DNA from: Paenibacillus macerans
GTDB taxonomy: Bacteria; Bacillota; Bacilli; Paenibacillales; Paenibacillaceae
Direction: 5' to 3'
Assembly (NCBI RefSeq): GCF_023715465.1
Contig: NZ_JAMBOE010000020.1
Coordinates: 1-64,000 of the forward strand
Length of the DNA stretch: 64,000 bases
In this document: piece after piece, positions 42,926 to 52,075 of the stretch
Layout of the letters: each line of letters starts with the position of its first letter
Position numbering within the stretch: the stretch's first letter is position 1
Made by a program: the position numbers and the translations under genes
Notes under the pieces: model-generated
Database searches by the model: none
Told to the model about the DNA's origin: nothing
The model's input: only the letters and a program-made list of their open reading frames with translations

Positions 42926-43279
42926 ATGCAAACGCTAGGCGAGCGGATCAAAATCTTAAGAGAACAAAATAACCTCACGCAAAAAGACCTGGCTGCCAAA
43001 GCGGAAATGTCGGTGGCGCAGCTGTCCAGATACGAGACGAACGACCGCAAGCCCGACCCGGAATCACTTCGGAAGATCGTTGACGCCCTGGATACGAACG
43101 CCGATTATTTGCTGGGCCGTACGCAAGACCCGTCCCCTTCCGGGGAAAAAGGGAACAATATGTCTTTTTTTGGCGGTCCCGAAGCGTATACGGCCGATGA
43201 AATCGCCATGATGGAAGCTGCCTTAAAAGCATACCGTGAGCAGAAAAAGAAGCTGCTGGGCGGAGATGAACCGAAGTAA
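42926..43279 (+). CDS. XRE-family repressor of the tailocin
   Basis: The 117-residue protein has one HTH domain at the N-terminus (about 5-60, RIKILREQNNLTQKDLAAKAEMSVAQLSRYETNDRKPDPESL) and a charged, flexible C-terminal tail. It is like phage CI-type and ImmR regulators of PBSX (Xre). ATG follows AGAGGAG. The operator array lies upstream. It faces away from the activator gene. Confidence 0.88.
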   Translation: MQTLGERIKILREQNNLTQKDLAAKAEMSVAQLSRYETNDRKPDPESLRKIVDALDTNADYLLGRTQDPSPSGEKGNNMSFFGGPEAYTADEIAMMEAALKAYREQKKKLLGGDEPK

Positions 43280-43410
43280 TCAAGAGGAACGCCGAAAGGA
43301 ATGCCGATCAACATCCGGTTTTTACATAATGCACGTTACGGCCCTGATTGGAGGGGCCCTTATTTCGGACTTCGAACCGAACATACATTCTTATTCGAGG
43401 TGGTTTTTGG

Positions 43411-44010
43411 ATGTTATACGCCTATTATCATGAGACCCTTCTGGAGCAGTGGATTAACACGAAATGCCTGAACTATGGGATTACGAGTCCGGCCGATCTC
43501 GACATTGAGCGGGTTGCCGAAGCTTTTGGCGTGGAGCTGGTGTATGAATCTTGCCCATCCTTTTCCGATAACGAAGAGAAAGTGATTTTTCTGAACAAAT
43601 ACAAGGATGCGACGGAAGCCCGGGTTATCTTTTTCCATGAGTTGTGCCATGTGCTCCGGCATGCCGGGGATCAGCGGCACATGAATGCGTTGTTCAAAAA
43701 CGCCCAGGAAAGCGAAGCCGAGCAATTCGTGCTCTACGCCGCCGTGCCGTTTTACATGTTCGCCAAGCTGTCCGTGCCGGACCATCGCGGCGAAGCGATT
43801 CCTTACATCGCCGAACAGTTTCAGGTCCCGCTGGAACTGGCCGAGCAGCGGCTGGATCAAATCCAGCGGCGGGTGCTGCACGGCAGCCTGATCGCGGCGG
43901 CCCAGGCAGCGAATCGGCGGCAAAAGCAAACGGCTCCAGGATGGTCGAGCGAAACCCAAAGGGTGCTTTCCCAACTGGAGCGTCAAATTAAAGGAAATGG
44001 AGGAATGTAA
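43411..44010 (+). CDS. ImmA/IrrE-type metallopeptidase
   Basis: The start is set at ATG 43411 behind GAGGTGG. The 199-residue protein has FFHELCHVLRHAGD (HExxH, zinc) and QESEAEQFVLYAAVPFYM with the third ligand Glu, the ImmA/IrrE (DUF955) layout. ImmA cleaves the repressor ImmR in ICEBs1. Placed after the XRE repressor it probably derepresses the tail genes on a stress signal. Confidence 0.88.
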   Translation: MLYAYYHETLLEQWINTKCLNYGITSPADLDIERVAEAFGVELVYESCPSFSDNEEKVIFLNKYKDATEARVIFFHELCHVLRHAGDQRHMNALFKNAQESEAEQFVLYAAVPFYMFAKLSVPDHRGEAIPYIAEQFQVPLELAEQRLDQIQRRVLHGSLIAAAQAANRRQKQTAPGWSSETQRVLSQLERQIKGNGGM

Positions 44011-44013
44011 CGG

Positions 44014-44388
44014 ATGCGGATCGCGGCTTTTTGCGATTTTTACGATGATGCCCCCCGTCCTCTGCAGCTTGTGGTCCGAGCCCGGCCCGGGGAACTCGAT
44101 TGGACACAAACCATATACATACCTGTCTCCGGCCCGTTTGAACCGTTCGAAGCCGAGGATTTTGGCGATCTTCCCGGCGTGTCCGTCCTGCTGGAAGATC
44201 TGGTGCTTCCTAAGGTGCCGTGGGCGGATAGGGAAACACCGGATAGTCCGGAACATGCATCGGTCAAAATCATCGGCATCCTTCTCTCCCAAATTGCCCA
44301 AAGGCACGGAAATGCGGAGGACATCCAGCAACTCGTGGTCCAGATGGCCGATGTCGAAGAAGTATTGAAATACGAGCGGAACCGCTAA
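44014..44388 (+). CDS. Hypothetical protein of the regulator operon
   Basis: This 124-residue acidic protein has FCDFYDDAPRPLQLVVRARPGELDWTQ and no signal peptide. It follows the ImmA-like gene by three bases and overlaps the end of the opposing decarboxylase. Unknown function; its context in the repressor operon suggests a modulator. Confidence 0.6.
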   Translation: MRIAAFCDFYDDAPRPLQLVVRARPGELDWTQTIYIPVSGPFEPFEAEDFGDLPGVSVLLEDLVLPKVPWADRETPDSPEHASVKIIGILLSQIAQRHGNAEDIQQLVVQMADVEEVLKYERNR

Positions 44389-45560
44389 TATTTCACCACT
44401 GGCCACTTTTCCTTCCGCAGCGCGTCCATCAGCAAAGGACCGGCATGCAGGTTGCTCTGCACCAGCTCTCTGGGCGTTAAAGCCATCCACTGATTCAAGG
44501 AGATGTCCGCAAACCGGTCGCTTTTGAAGATTTCCAAAAACCAGATGCTTTTGTCACCCGTATTTTGGATATAATGCCCGAAGGCAAACGGCACATATCC
44601 CACATCCCCCGCCCGGACGTTAAACGTACGCGCCGCTCCGTGTCCGGCAAAAACGGTCATCCGGCCTTGGCCCGACAAATAATATTGCCACTCGTCATTA
44701 TTCGGGTGCCAGTGCAATTCGCGCATGCCTCCGGGTTCGATTTCAACCAGGGCGGCGGCGACCGTTTTCGATATGGGGAAATTGGAAGAATCGGCGATGC
44801 GGACGCTTCCGCCTGGGGTCTTTATCGGCTTTTGCGCCAACATGCGGTGCTTGAAGCTGACCGGGACTTCGCCGTACGGTGAAGTAATCTTTTGGCTTTC
44901 CAGCGGACCGGGGACACGATCCTGATAAATATATACCTGCTCCTTCGGGATATGGTCGAACGCTTTGCGGGGAACCCCGAAATTGGCGGCTAGCACTTCT
45001 TTGGGCGTACGGGCAAACCAATCCGAAATCGACAGCGTATTTATGTCGGAGAAATGTCCGTCGTCAAACACGAGCAGAAATTCGCAGCCTTCTTCCAACC
45101 CTTGAATCGAATGGGGGATGCCGGGCGGAAAATACCAGAGGTCCCCTACGCCAACGTCGGCGATAAAATTTCTCCCGTTTTGATCCACAGCCGTGATCCG
45201 GGCTTTGCCATCGATCATAAACGACCATTCCGCCTGCTGATGCCAGTGAAGCTCCCGCACCCCGCCCGGCGTCAGCCTCATGTTCACGCCAGCCAGCGTT
45301 GTCGCGACAGGAAGCTCGCGTATCGTGATTTCCCGCGACCAGCCTCCGTGATCCAATTGCATGTGCGTGTCGGAAAACGAAAATTTCAAATTGGGAATCA
45401 ACCCCTGGTCCGTGACCGGAGGAACCAGCATATCCGGATTTTCCAAGTCCCGCATGACGTCCCGGGGACCCGGATCCGTCGCCCCGCTGCCGTCCGGACG
45501 AATGGGCTCGGGAATAGTCACACCCCTGGAACGAGGTTCATCAGGAAAACGGTTCTCCAT
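44385..45560 (-). CDS. oxdC: Bicupin oxalate decarboxylase-like
   Basis: The start is ATG 45560; TTG 45569 is the alternative. The 391-residue protein has two cupins, each with manganese ligands HWHxxxEW (HWHQQAEW; HWHPNNDEW) and a later His. The N-terminal lid reads SDINT (171-175), where Bacillus OxdC has SENST with the catalytic Glu162. The Glu is replaced by Asp (D172), while the C-terminal FLEIF Glu is kept. The enzyme converts oxalate to formate and CO2 in acid; the changed lid may alter the decarboxylase/oxidase balance. Confidence 0.88.
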   Translation of the reverse strand: MENRFPDEPRSRGVTIPEPIRPDGSGATDPGPRDVMRDLENPDMLVPPVTDQGLIPNLKFSFSDTHMQLDHGGWSREITIRELPVATTLAGVNMRLTPGGVRELHWHQQAEWSFMIDGKARITAVDQNGRNFIADVGVGDLWYFPPGIPHSIQGLEEGCEFLLVFDDGHFSDINTLSISDWFARTPKEVLAANFGVPRKAFDHIPKEQVYIYQDRVPGPLESQKITSPYGEVPVSFKHRMLAQKPIKTPGGSVRIADSSNFPISKTVAAALVEIEPGGMRELHWHPNNDEWQYYLSGQGRMTVFAGHGAARTFNVRAGDVGYVPFAFGHYIQNTGDKSIWFLEIFKSDRFADISLNQWMALTPRELVQSNLHAGPLLMDALRKEKWPVVKY

Positions 45561-45658
45561 AAGGATCAATCACTCCTCTGCCGAAAGTACGGCATCATTT
45601 TCCTTAATCAATTGATCCTATTCACCCCGCCGGCCAATTATGTTTGTTTGGCGTGTAT

Positions 45659-46363
45659 CTATTTCTCAAGCACCAGTTCCAGCCGGACCGAAATGTCGTT
45701 TTCCGTTTCCAGGACAACATTGTGCGGATTTTGCAAGCCGAAATCAGCGAAGGTCACGGTCGTTGTGCCGGACAATCTCACCTGGTTGTCCTGGTAAAGC
45801 GCTTGTCCATCGAATGTGACCTCTTTGTCGATCCCTTTGACGTTGATCGTTCCGGCCATCTTAAAGTCGTAAACCGTCCCTTCCTCCCATTCGCTGGGCA
45901 GTCCTTCAAAGGATACGGCGGTAAATGTGGCCTGGGGATACTGCGCTACATCAAAAAAGTCCGCGGTTTTAATATGTTCGTCCCGCTGGCCGTTCCCGGA
46001 GCTGACTTCGCTCATCTCCAGGGTGCCTTCGGCCTTCATGTTTTCGGGCTGGTCCAACTGGATCGTCCATGTTCCGCTGACCGCGGCATTTTCAAAGTTT
46101 ACGGTTTCGCGCGAAGTCGTCACGGAAAAATAAACCTTGGAAGCGTCGGTAGTGCTCCATTCCCCGTTCAACTGCTCGGCCGTTACGACCGGTTTTTCTC
46201 CGCCCGGTGAAGCTTCGGCCACAGCCCCGCTTGCCGGAATGGCTTCCACGATCTCCACCTTGTTCCCCAGGTAACTGTCCATAAACATATAACCGCCGAC
46301 TCCTATCAAAATCACTGCAGCGGTTCCGCCCGCGATGATCCAGTTTCTCGTTTGTTTATTCAT
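45659..46363 (-). CDS. YceI-family protein with membrane anchor
   Basis: This 234-residue protein has an N-terminal anchor (about 9-28) and a YceI beta-barrel (about 65-234, GEWSTTDASKVYFSVTTSRETVNF; FKMAGTINVKGIDKEVTFDG). YceI proteins bind isoprenoid-type lipids outside the membrane. It faces the two-component system, whose first gene starts 190 bases away on the other strand. Confidence 0.85.
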   Translation of the reverse strand: MNKQTRNWIIAGGTAAVILIGVGGYMFMDSYLGNKVEIVEAIPASGAVAEASPGGEKPVVTAEQLNGEWSTTDASKVYFSVTTSRETVNFENAAVSGTWTIQLDQPENMKAEGTLEMSEVSSGNGQRDEHIKTADFFDVAQYPQATFTAVSFEGLPSEWEEGTVYDFKMAGTINVKGIDKEVTFDGQALYQDNQVRLSGTTTVTFADFGLQNPHNVVLETENDISVRLELVLEK

Positions 46364-46551
46364 TTTTCAGAAAACCTCCTAATCCCTATTTATCACATAA
46401 ACTACCAGTTGAATGTGTCGGGATGATGTCAGAACAATATTTTTTCCGTAAATTGGATTTTTTGAAAATTCCCGTGGGTCTGGGGCTTGCGGCCGGGTCC
46501 GGCATATGGTATTCATGTAAACAACGAGATTTGGAGAAAAAGGAGATTTCC

Positions 46552-47235
46552 GTGAAGACCATTCTTATTATTGAAGACGAGGAAGCGATTTCGCGCGTGC
46601 TCGCCGCATACGTGAAAAAAGCCGGACACCTCCCCGTCAGGGCGGCCACCGGCGCGGAGGCGATGGAGCAATTCGACCGCAAGGCCCCGGACTTAATATT
46701 GCTGGATCTCATGCTGCCCGATTCGGACGGAATGGACCTGCTGAGCGCGATCCGAAAAAAGAGCGCCTGCCCCGTCATTATGCTAACGGCGAGGGACGGA
46801 ATATCGGACCGGCTCAACGGCCTCAACGGAGGGGCCGACGATTACATGGTCAAGCCGTTCGTCCCGGAGGAGGTCATCGCCCGGATCAACGCCGTGCTGC
46901 GCCGGCCGCCGCATTGGAATGACCACCGCAGCACAAGAATTTACGGCAACCTGCACATCGACTTGGCCGCCAAGCAGGTTTTGGTCAACGGGGCCGAGGT
47001 CGCGTTAAATCCCCGCGAGTTGGCTTTGTTGCTTTTTCTGGCCGAGCGGCCCAACCGGACTTTTACCCGCGAACAGTTGATCGAGCAGGTTTGGGGGATG
47101 GATTATGACGGGAGCGACCGGGCGGTCGATCTGTCCATTAAGCGGCTGCGCCAAGCGTTGTCGCATTGGTCGGCGAAAGACGGTGAAATCCGCACACTGC
47201 GGGGAATGGGGTATCAATTATGGGTCAAAGAATAA
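46552..47235 (+). CDS. OmpR-family response regulator
   Basis: Start GTG 46552, six bases after AAGGAG; the frame before it is not used. The 227-residue protein has a receiver domain (phospho-acceptor Asp in LLDLMLPDSDG, Lys in MVKPF) and a C-terminal winged helix (FTREQLIEQVWG; DRAVDLSIKRLRQAL). It overlaps the kinase gene by 16 bases, so the pair is translated together. Target genes unknown; the neighbouring YceI gene is a candidate. Confidence 0.92.
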   Translation: MKTILIIEDEEAISRVLAAYVKKAGHLPVRAATGAEAMEQFDRKAPDLILLDLMLPDSDGMDLLSAIRKKSACPVIMLTARDGISDRLNGLNGGADDYMVKPFVPEEVIARINAVLRRPPHWNDHRSTRIYGNLHIDLAAKQVLVNGAEVALNPRELALLLFLAERPNRTFTREQLIEQVWGMDYDGSDRAVDLSIKRLRQALSHWSAKDGEIRTLRGMGYQLWVKE

Positions 47236-48692
47236 AACCAAAACCTAAGCAAACCTCGATCCTGTCTTACTGGACCCTGCGGTATTTTGCCATCTTGTGC
47301 CTGGGTCTTGCCATTATCACCGTGGCCGCGGTGTATTGGATCCGGGAAACGGCGAGGGATAGCCGCCTGAAAACGACCGGACTGCTCGGTCAGGAAATTT
47401 CGGAACGGGTCACCTCCCCAAACGGGGAAATTGTCATTCCGCCCGATTTTGAGCATTTGCTGAAAAGCCGGTTTGTTTATTTCAATCTGGACAAAGACGA
47501 GCTTTGTCTGATTATTACCGATGATCAGGGGAAACTCGTGTTCTCCAAGCCGAAAATCAGCAATACAGATCTAAAGCATAAGCTGACGGACGATCTGGCC
47601 GAATCGCGCGACAACCGGTTTATGGCGGTAACGACTCCGATCATGAGCGGCGGCGAAAAAAAGGGACAGGTTGCCTTGCTTCAATCCAAGCGCTCGCTGA
47701 CCTATAGTCCAAACGAGATCATTTTGGTCGTGCTGCTGCTGCTGACGCTTGTTTTGTGCGGGTGGATCACGCTTTACGCTTTGTCCCGCAAGCTGTCGCG
47801 GCCGATTCGCCGCGTCGCCCTAGGCGCCAGGCAGATTGCCGCCGGCTCATACGACGTCAACCTGGATATCGCCACGCCGGAGCGCGAAATCCAGGAGCTG
47901 ATCGGCTCCTTTAAAGACATGGCCGTCCGCCTTAAGCAGCTTGAAGCGTGGCGGGCGCTGCAGCTTGCCGGCGTAACCCATGAGTTGAAAACCCCGGTCA
48001 CCTCCATCAAAGGTTTGCTTCTGGCAGTGCGCGAAGGGGTGGTGAACCGGGAGGAAGCCGAGGAATTTTTGGATATCGCCCTGAAAGAATCGGAACGGTT
48101 GGAATGGATGGTTGCCGACCTGCTCAACTACAACGCCCTCTCCTCCGGCAGCCTGGAAGTGAAGAACAGCCCGCTTCATGTGAAGCTGCTTATTGAGGAA
48201 ATCGTCTATCAATGGGGGTTGTTACATGAGGAAGATCAAGCTTCCGTGACGATCGAACCCGGCGGGGAGGAGCTTGTCGCCCTCGGGGATGCCCTGCGGA
48301 TTCAGCAAATCGTGGTGAATCTGCTGAACAACGCCCTGCAAGCCGCGGACGAACGTCCGCTCCGCGTCGATATCCGGCTGATCCCGCACGACAGATACCT
48401 GGATATCCTCGTTCGCGACAACGGCGGCGGCATAGCGGCGGAGGAGCAGCCGTATATCTTCGAGCAGTTCTACCGCGGGCAAGCCAAGAAGCGAAAAGTG
48501 CGCGGGCTGGGACTCGGCTTGACCTACAGCCGGCTGCTCGCCCGCGCCCAAGGCGGCGACCTGCTGCTGGACAGCAGTACAGACGCGGGAAGTGCGTTTA
48601 TGCTTAAGCTGCGGCGGGAGCAGGCGGACTGGGAGCAAAAGCCGGAACGTAAACACAGCCTTGAGCGGGCGGCGGCGGATACCGGCCGTTAA
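47220..48692 (+). CDS. Sensor histidine kinase
   Basis: A 490-residue kinase: transmembrane helices (about 20-42 and 165-187), an extracytoplasmic sensor part (about 43-160), HAMP (190-245), HisKA with THELKTPVTS, and HATPase with N box (NLLNNALQA), G1 (DNGGG) and G2 (GLGLGL). It partners the response regulator encoded just before. Signal unknown. Confidence 0.93.
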   Translation: MGQRIKPKPKQTSILSYWTLRYFAILCLGLAIITVAAVYWIRETARDSRLKTTGLLGQEISERVTSPNGEIVIPPDFEHLLKSRFVYFNLDKDELCLIITDDQGKLVFSKPKISNTDLKHKLTDDLAESRDNRFMAVTTPIMSGGEKKGQVALLQSKRSLTYSPNEIILVVLLLLTLVLCGWITLYALSRKLSRPIRRVALGARQIAAGSYDVNLDIATPEREIQELIGSFKDMAVRLKQLEAWRALQLAGVTHELKTPVTSIKGLLLAVREGVVNREEAEEFLDIALKESERLEWMVADLLNYNALSSGSLEVKNSPLHVKLLIEEIVYQWGLLHEEDQASVTIEPGGEELVALGDALRIQQIVVNLLNNALQAADERPLRVDIRLIPHDRYLDILVRDNGGGIAAEEQPYIFEQFYRGQAKKRKVRGLGLGLTYSRLLARAQGGDLLLDSSTDAGSAFMLKLRREQADWEQKPERKHSLERAAADTGR

Positions 48693-49056
48693 GCGGTTGA
48701 AGCTTAAAGAGCATGGCCGCCTGTCACTAACTAGCGGCCATGCTCCTCCAAAATAGGCGCCGATAATCGCTTGACGGCTTCGGCTGCTTGATTTGCCAAT
48801 TCGAGCGATACCATATCCCACGAAAGGCACGAAATGCATAAGTGCATGCGATTTTCGTCGAAACTCCTCGAAACGGGTGGTTCAAATGCGAAAGTGCAGT
48901 TCATTTCCCTCCAAAAATCTCTTTTTTATCGAATAGTCCCAAATCAAATGCACCTTTGCATCTCAACCGCTCTAAATAAAGTAATATACCGTAAATCAAA
49001 TGCACTTTTGCATTTGAAGCCCGCTGTAAGCTGCAAACCGAGCTACCAACAAGCGT
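48693..49056. other. Intergenic region with a hairpin and repeats
   Basis: No gene is supported. It holds a GCATGGCCGC/GCGGCCATGC inverted repeat (48711-48743, no U-run) and the dispersed repeats listed separately. Confidence 0.5.
48835..49016. repeat. Dispersed palindromic repeats (AAATGCACTTTTGCATTTG type)
   Basis: Four related motifs: ATGCATAAGTGCAT (48835), CAAATGCGAAAGTGCA (48884), CAAATGCACCTTTGCATCTC (48944) and the palindrome CAAATGCACTTTTGCATTTG (48997-49016). Confidence 0.65.
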
Positions 49057-50070
49057 TCATTCTTGGGCGGGAGACAACCGTAATTGAAACGTTTGATCAT
49101 ACGGCGTCAGCAGGTTGACAAGCAAGGTCCGGCAATGGGCGGGATAGCTTAGGTTGTTGAGTTCTATCGCCCGGTGCTCATGGCCGCCGCCTTCCAGTTC
49201 GATCCAATCGCTTCCCGAACTGTACCGGACGGGGCCGTCCTTCCAAAAGAACGTCCTTTCGTCCGCTGGCGCAAGCCCCTGCCCGGATAATGCCCATCGC
49301 TGCCGAAGATGAAGGAAACCTGCGTCATCAGCACCTCCGGCTGCCGGCAGCAGAGGCGGAGGCTCCAGACCTGCCCGGTTTCCGCAAGCTCGATCTCCAC
49401 CTCATGCTTCTGCTCATGGGTGACTTCCCGAAGGTGATGCGGCAGCAAATACCAGGGACTCCTCGCCGCTTCCCCTGCCGCGGCAGGCAAATGCCGGGTG
49501 GTACGGGGCCATAGTAGCCTTTAACCTCCTCAGCCCGCAAACGATAACCTTGCCCCCGCCGCTCCAGCGTCTGAAACTTGATCGAACCCGGGCCCAAAAG
49601 AAGTGCCGATCTGCACGCCAAGCAGCCGGGCCTCACCGTGCCGCAGAGCGAAAAACGAATTCGCTTCGGCCATGACGGTCACGCTCGTCTTTCCTTCCCG
49701 CTGGCGGGCGGGCGACCGGAGCGCCGAAATCGGGATGCAGGCGGCTGTGGTAAATTCGGCCGCCGTGTCCGGCCGCCTCCATTGCCTGCAAATAGCGCTC
49801 CCGCGGAAAACTCCCGTTAATGACCACTTTGTACCGATCCGGCAAGGGCCCAGGCTCCACCTTGCGCCGCCGCAGCTTCGGGTAACGCAGATAGCCGATC
49901 AGCGCGTTGTTCGGCAGCATCCCGGGATGCGCCAACGCCTTGCCGGCGAGATCGGCCAGCGCCGCAAACAGCGGATCGCGGGCATCATAATGGCTGTCCA
50001 TCTCCGCCATGGCCTGCCGCACTAAAAACAACTGCTCCGCCGTCAATTGATCCAGCATTCTGCCCGCCAT
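49057..50070 (-). pseudogene. Decayed gene with at least three frameshifts
   Basis: Reading on the minus strand, coherent pieces occur in successive frames: MAGRMLDQLTAEQLFLVRQ...KVVINGSFPRERYLQA (50070-49640), LLGPGSIKFQTLERRGQGYR...KGYYGPVPPG (49600-49500), REVTHEQKHEVEIELAETGQVWSL (49440-49290) and GQGLAPADERTFFWKDGPVRYSS to LRLSPAQE stop (49280-49057). They form one protein of about 330 residues. I do not recognise the family; the end looks like a beta-rich domain. It is no longer functional. Confidence 0.75.
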
Positions 50071-50237
50071 CCGTATCTCCCTTTCGATACCAATATCGTA
50101 TTGTCAGTATGGCATCGTCTATCGGCCGGAAGCAATAAACTAGTTTCCGCTCGATAAACCGGAAGTCCGGTCCTATAAACGGCGAGGAACAAACCGTTGT
50201 CGTGCAATAAACATTTTTCACAAAACCTTTATTTCGT

Positions 50238-50927
50238 TCATATCGAGATTTTCTCGAAATAAGCGGGGTCATGTATTATAATTTTTTTACCTGATACGGT
50301 GATAATATGATCTTTCTTTAACTGATTTAACACGCAGCTCACCGTTTCTCGTGACGTTCCGGATATTTTGGAGATTTCGATGGTTGTCAGTGGACACGAA
50401 ATGACAATCTCTTCACCGTTTTGTTCCCCCAAATCCTGTCTTAAATAATTAAGTGATTGTATTACCCGATCCTGTGCATTGGGTGTTGTAATATATTGTA
50501 CACGATGTTCATGAAGTTTTAAGATCAAAGAAAACTGCTGAACAACAAATATTAATTGTTTTTGATTGGCTTTCAACATATCTTCAAAAATCGCTGCAGG
50601 AATATAATACACATCTACATCCGTCAAAGCTTCTGCCGAGTAAGTATATCTTTTATCCGTAAACATACCGCCATAAGGAAAAATTGAATATCGTTTCACA
50701 TAGTCCTCATAGAGTAAATTCCCACTTTGATTGACCCGCTCCAACTTTACAAAGCCATCTAACATCAGGTAAATGCGTTCCCTTGAATCCCCTTCCAAAA
50801 ATAAAAATTGACCTTTCTTATAAGTTCGCCAATAGACAAATTCCGTTAAGCTTTGTAATTTTTTTTCTGATAAATCAGCAAATAAGTCAAACTGTTTTAA
50901 ATTTTCTATCACATTCCTTTTATTCAT
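50238..50927 (-). CDS. arcR: Crp/Fnr regulator of arginine deiminase genes (ArcR)
   Basis: Start ATG 50927 behind GAGAGGTG. The 229-residue protein has a cyclic-nucleotide-type sensor domain (about 10-120) and a Crp HTH (TIEISKISGTSRETVSCVLNQLKKD). It has no Cys cluster, so it is not a redox-sensing Fnr. It is the last gene of the ADI cluster, as in Bacillus licheniformis, where ArcR activates arcA under anaerobiosis. A matching site lies before arcA. Confidence 0.88.
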   Translation of the reverse strand: MNKRNVIENLKQFDLFADLSEKKLQSLTEFVYWRTYKKGQFLFLEGDSRERIYLMLDGFVKLERVNQSGNLLYEDYVKRYSIFPYGGMFTDKRYTYSAEALTDVDVYYIPAAIFEDMLKANQKQLIFVVQQFSLILKLHEHRVQYITTPNAQDRVIQSLNYLRQDLGEQNGEEIVISCPLTTIEISKISGTSRETVSCVLNQLKKDHIITVSGKKIIIHDPAYFEKISI

Positions 50928-51075
50928 AAATACACCTCTCTTGTTGTGTAATGGAATTAATTTGAATTTTATCATAAACCGCAAATCATCAATGAAACAA
51001 GCAGGCCGAATTCGGGAGCAAATAGGAGCCCAAATTCGACCATTTTGTTTAAAAAGTAGTATTTAAAAATCTTAT

Positions 51076-52038
51076 CTATGCATGCACAGGTCCCTTGTGC
51101 TTGGAAATAACCGTACCCGTTTTTCCTTCCAACGCTTCATTAACCTTATCTAGAGAGGTAATAATGGCTTTTCGTTCTGCATTTGCATTCACAAAATTGA
51201 TGGCAGCTTCAATTTTAGGAAGCATACTTCCTGCCGCAAATTGTTGTTCCTTTACATATTCCTCCAATTCTTCAACGGTTACAGACTCCAACCTTTTTTG
51301 ATTTGGCTTATTAAAATTCACATACACAAAATCCACCGCCGTTAAAATGACAAGCGTATCGGCCTCTACTAATTCAGCTAATTTCTGAGCGGCGAAGTCC
51401 TTATCTATCACCGCTTCGGTCCCCGTTAATCCTTCTTTGGCATGAATGACCGGAATTCCGCCACCGCCCACAGCAATGACGATATTCCCGGATTTTACCA
51501 AAGAATCGATCACTTTATATTCAAGAATGCTTACAGGCGTTGGTGACGGTACAACCCGTCTCCATCCTCTTCCTGCATCTTCTTTAAAAACCACTTTGGT
51601 TTCCTTCATTAACGCTCTTGCTTCGTCCTCTGTATAAAAAGGCCCGATTGGTTTTGTGGGGTTATTAAAGGCTTCGTCTTTTTCATCGACGACCACTCGC
51701 GTTACGATGGTTACCACATCTTTATTGATATTTTGTTTTCTCAATACTTTGACAATCGCATTTCCCATCCAATAGCCGATCATGCCTTGACTCATGGCAC
51801 CGCAAGTATCCAACGGCATGGCGGGCGTTTTGTCCGATTCGGCCGCCTTTTGCTGCAATAAAATATTCCCCACTTGCGGACCGTTCCCATGGACAAATAC
51901 GACATCCACATCATTTTCTATAATTTTTACAAGTTGTTCCGCTGTTTTTTCCAATGCTTCTTGCTGTGCCTTTGCCGTAGCATTACCGGATTGTATCGCA
52001 TTTCCGCCTAGTGCCACGACCATTTTTCTTCGTGCCAT
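51076..52038 (-). CDS. arcC: Carbamate kinase
   Basis: The 320-residue enzyme has the amino-acid-kinase fold: VVALGGNAIQ at the start, FVHGNGPQVGNILLQQ, PAMPLDTCGAMSQGMIGYW and GGGGIPVI. It makes ATP from carbamoyl phosphate, the energy-yielding step of the arginine deiminase route. It is the last enzyme gene of arcABDC. Confidence 0.95.
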   Translation of the reverse strand: MARRKMVVALGGNAIQSGNATAKAQQEALEKTAEQLVKIIENDVDVVFVHGNGPQVGNILLQQKAAESDKTPAMPLDTCGAMSQGMIGYWMGNAIVKVLRKQNINKDVVTIVTRVVVDEKDEAFNNPTKPIGPFYTEDEARALMKETKVVFKEDAGRGWRRVVPSPTPVSILEYKVIDSLVKSGNIVIAVGGGGIPVIHAKEGLTGTEAVIDKDFAAQKLAELVEADTLVILTAVDFVYVNFNKPNQKRLESVTVEELEEYVKEQQFAAGSMLPKIEAAINFVNANAERKAIITSLDKVNEALEGKTGTVISKHKGPVHA

Positions 52039-52075
52039 ATTTCAACCCTCCAATAGTTTTTCATTTCCAAAAACT

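Noticed and set aside
28139..44388. Complete prophage
   Set aside because: Terminase, portal, capsid, protease, integrase and attachment sites were not found; only tail, lysis and control genes are present.
48711..48743. Inverted repeat GCATGGCCGC/GCGGCCATGC as kinase terminator
   Set aside because: The stem is strong, but no U-run follows, so a terminator was not called.
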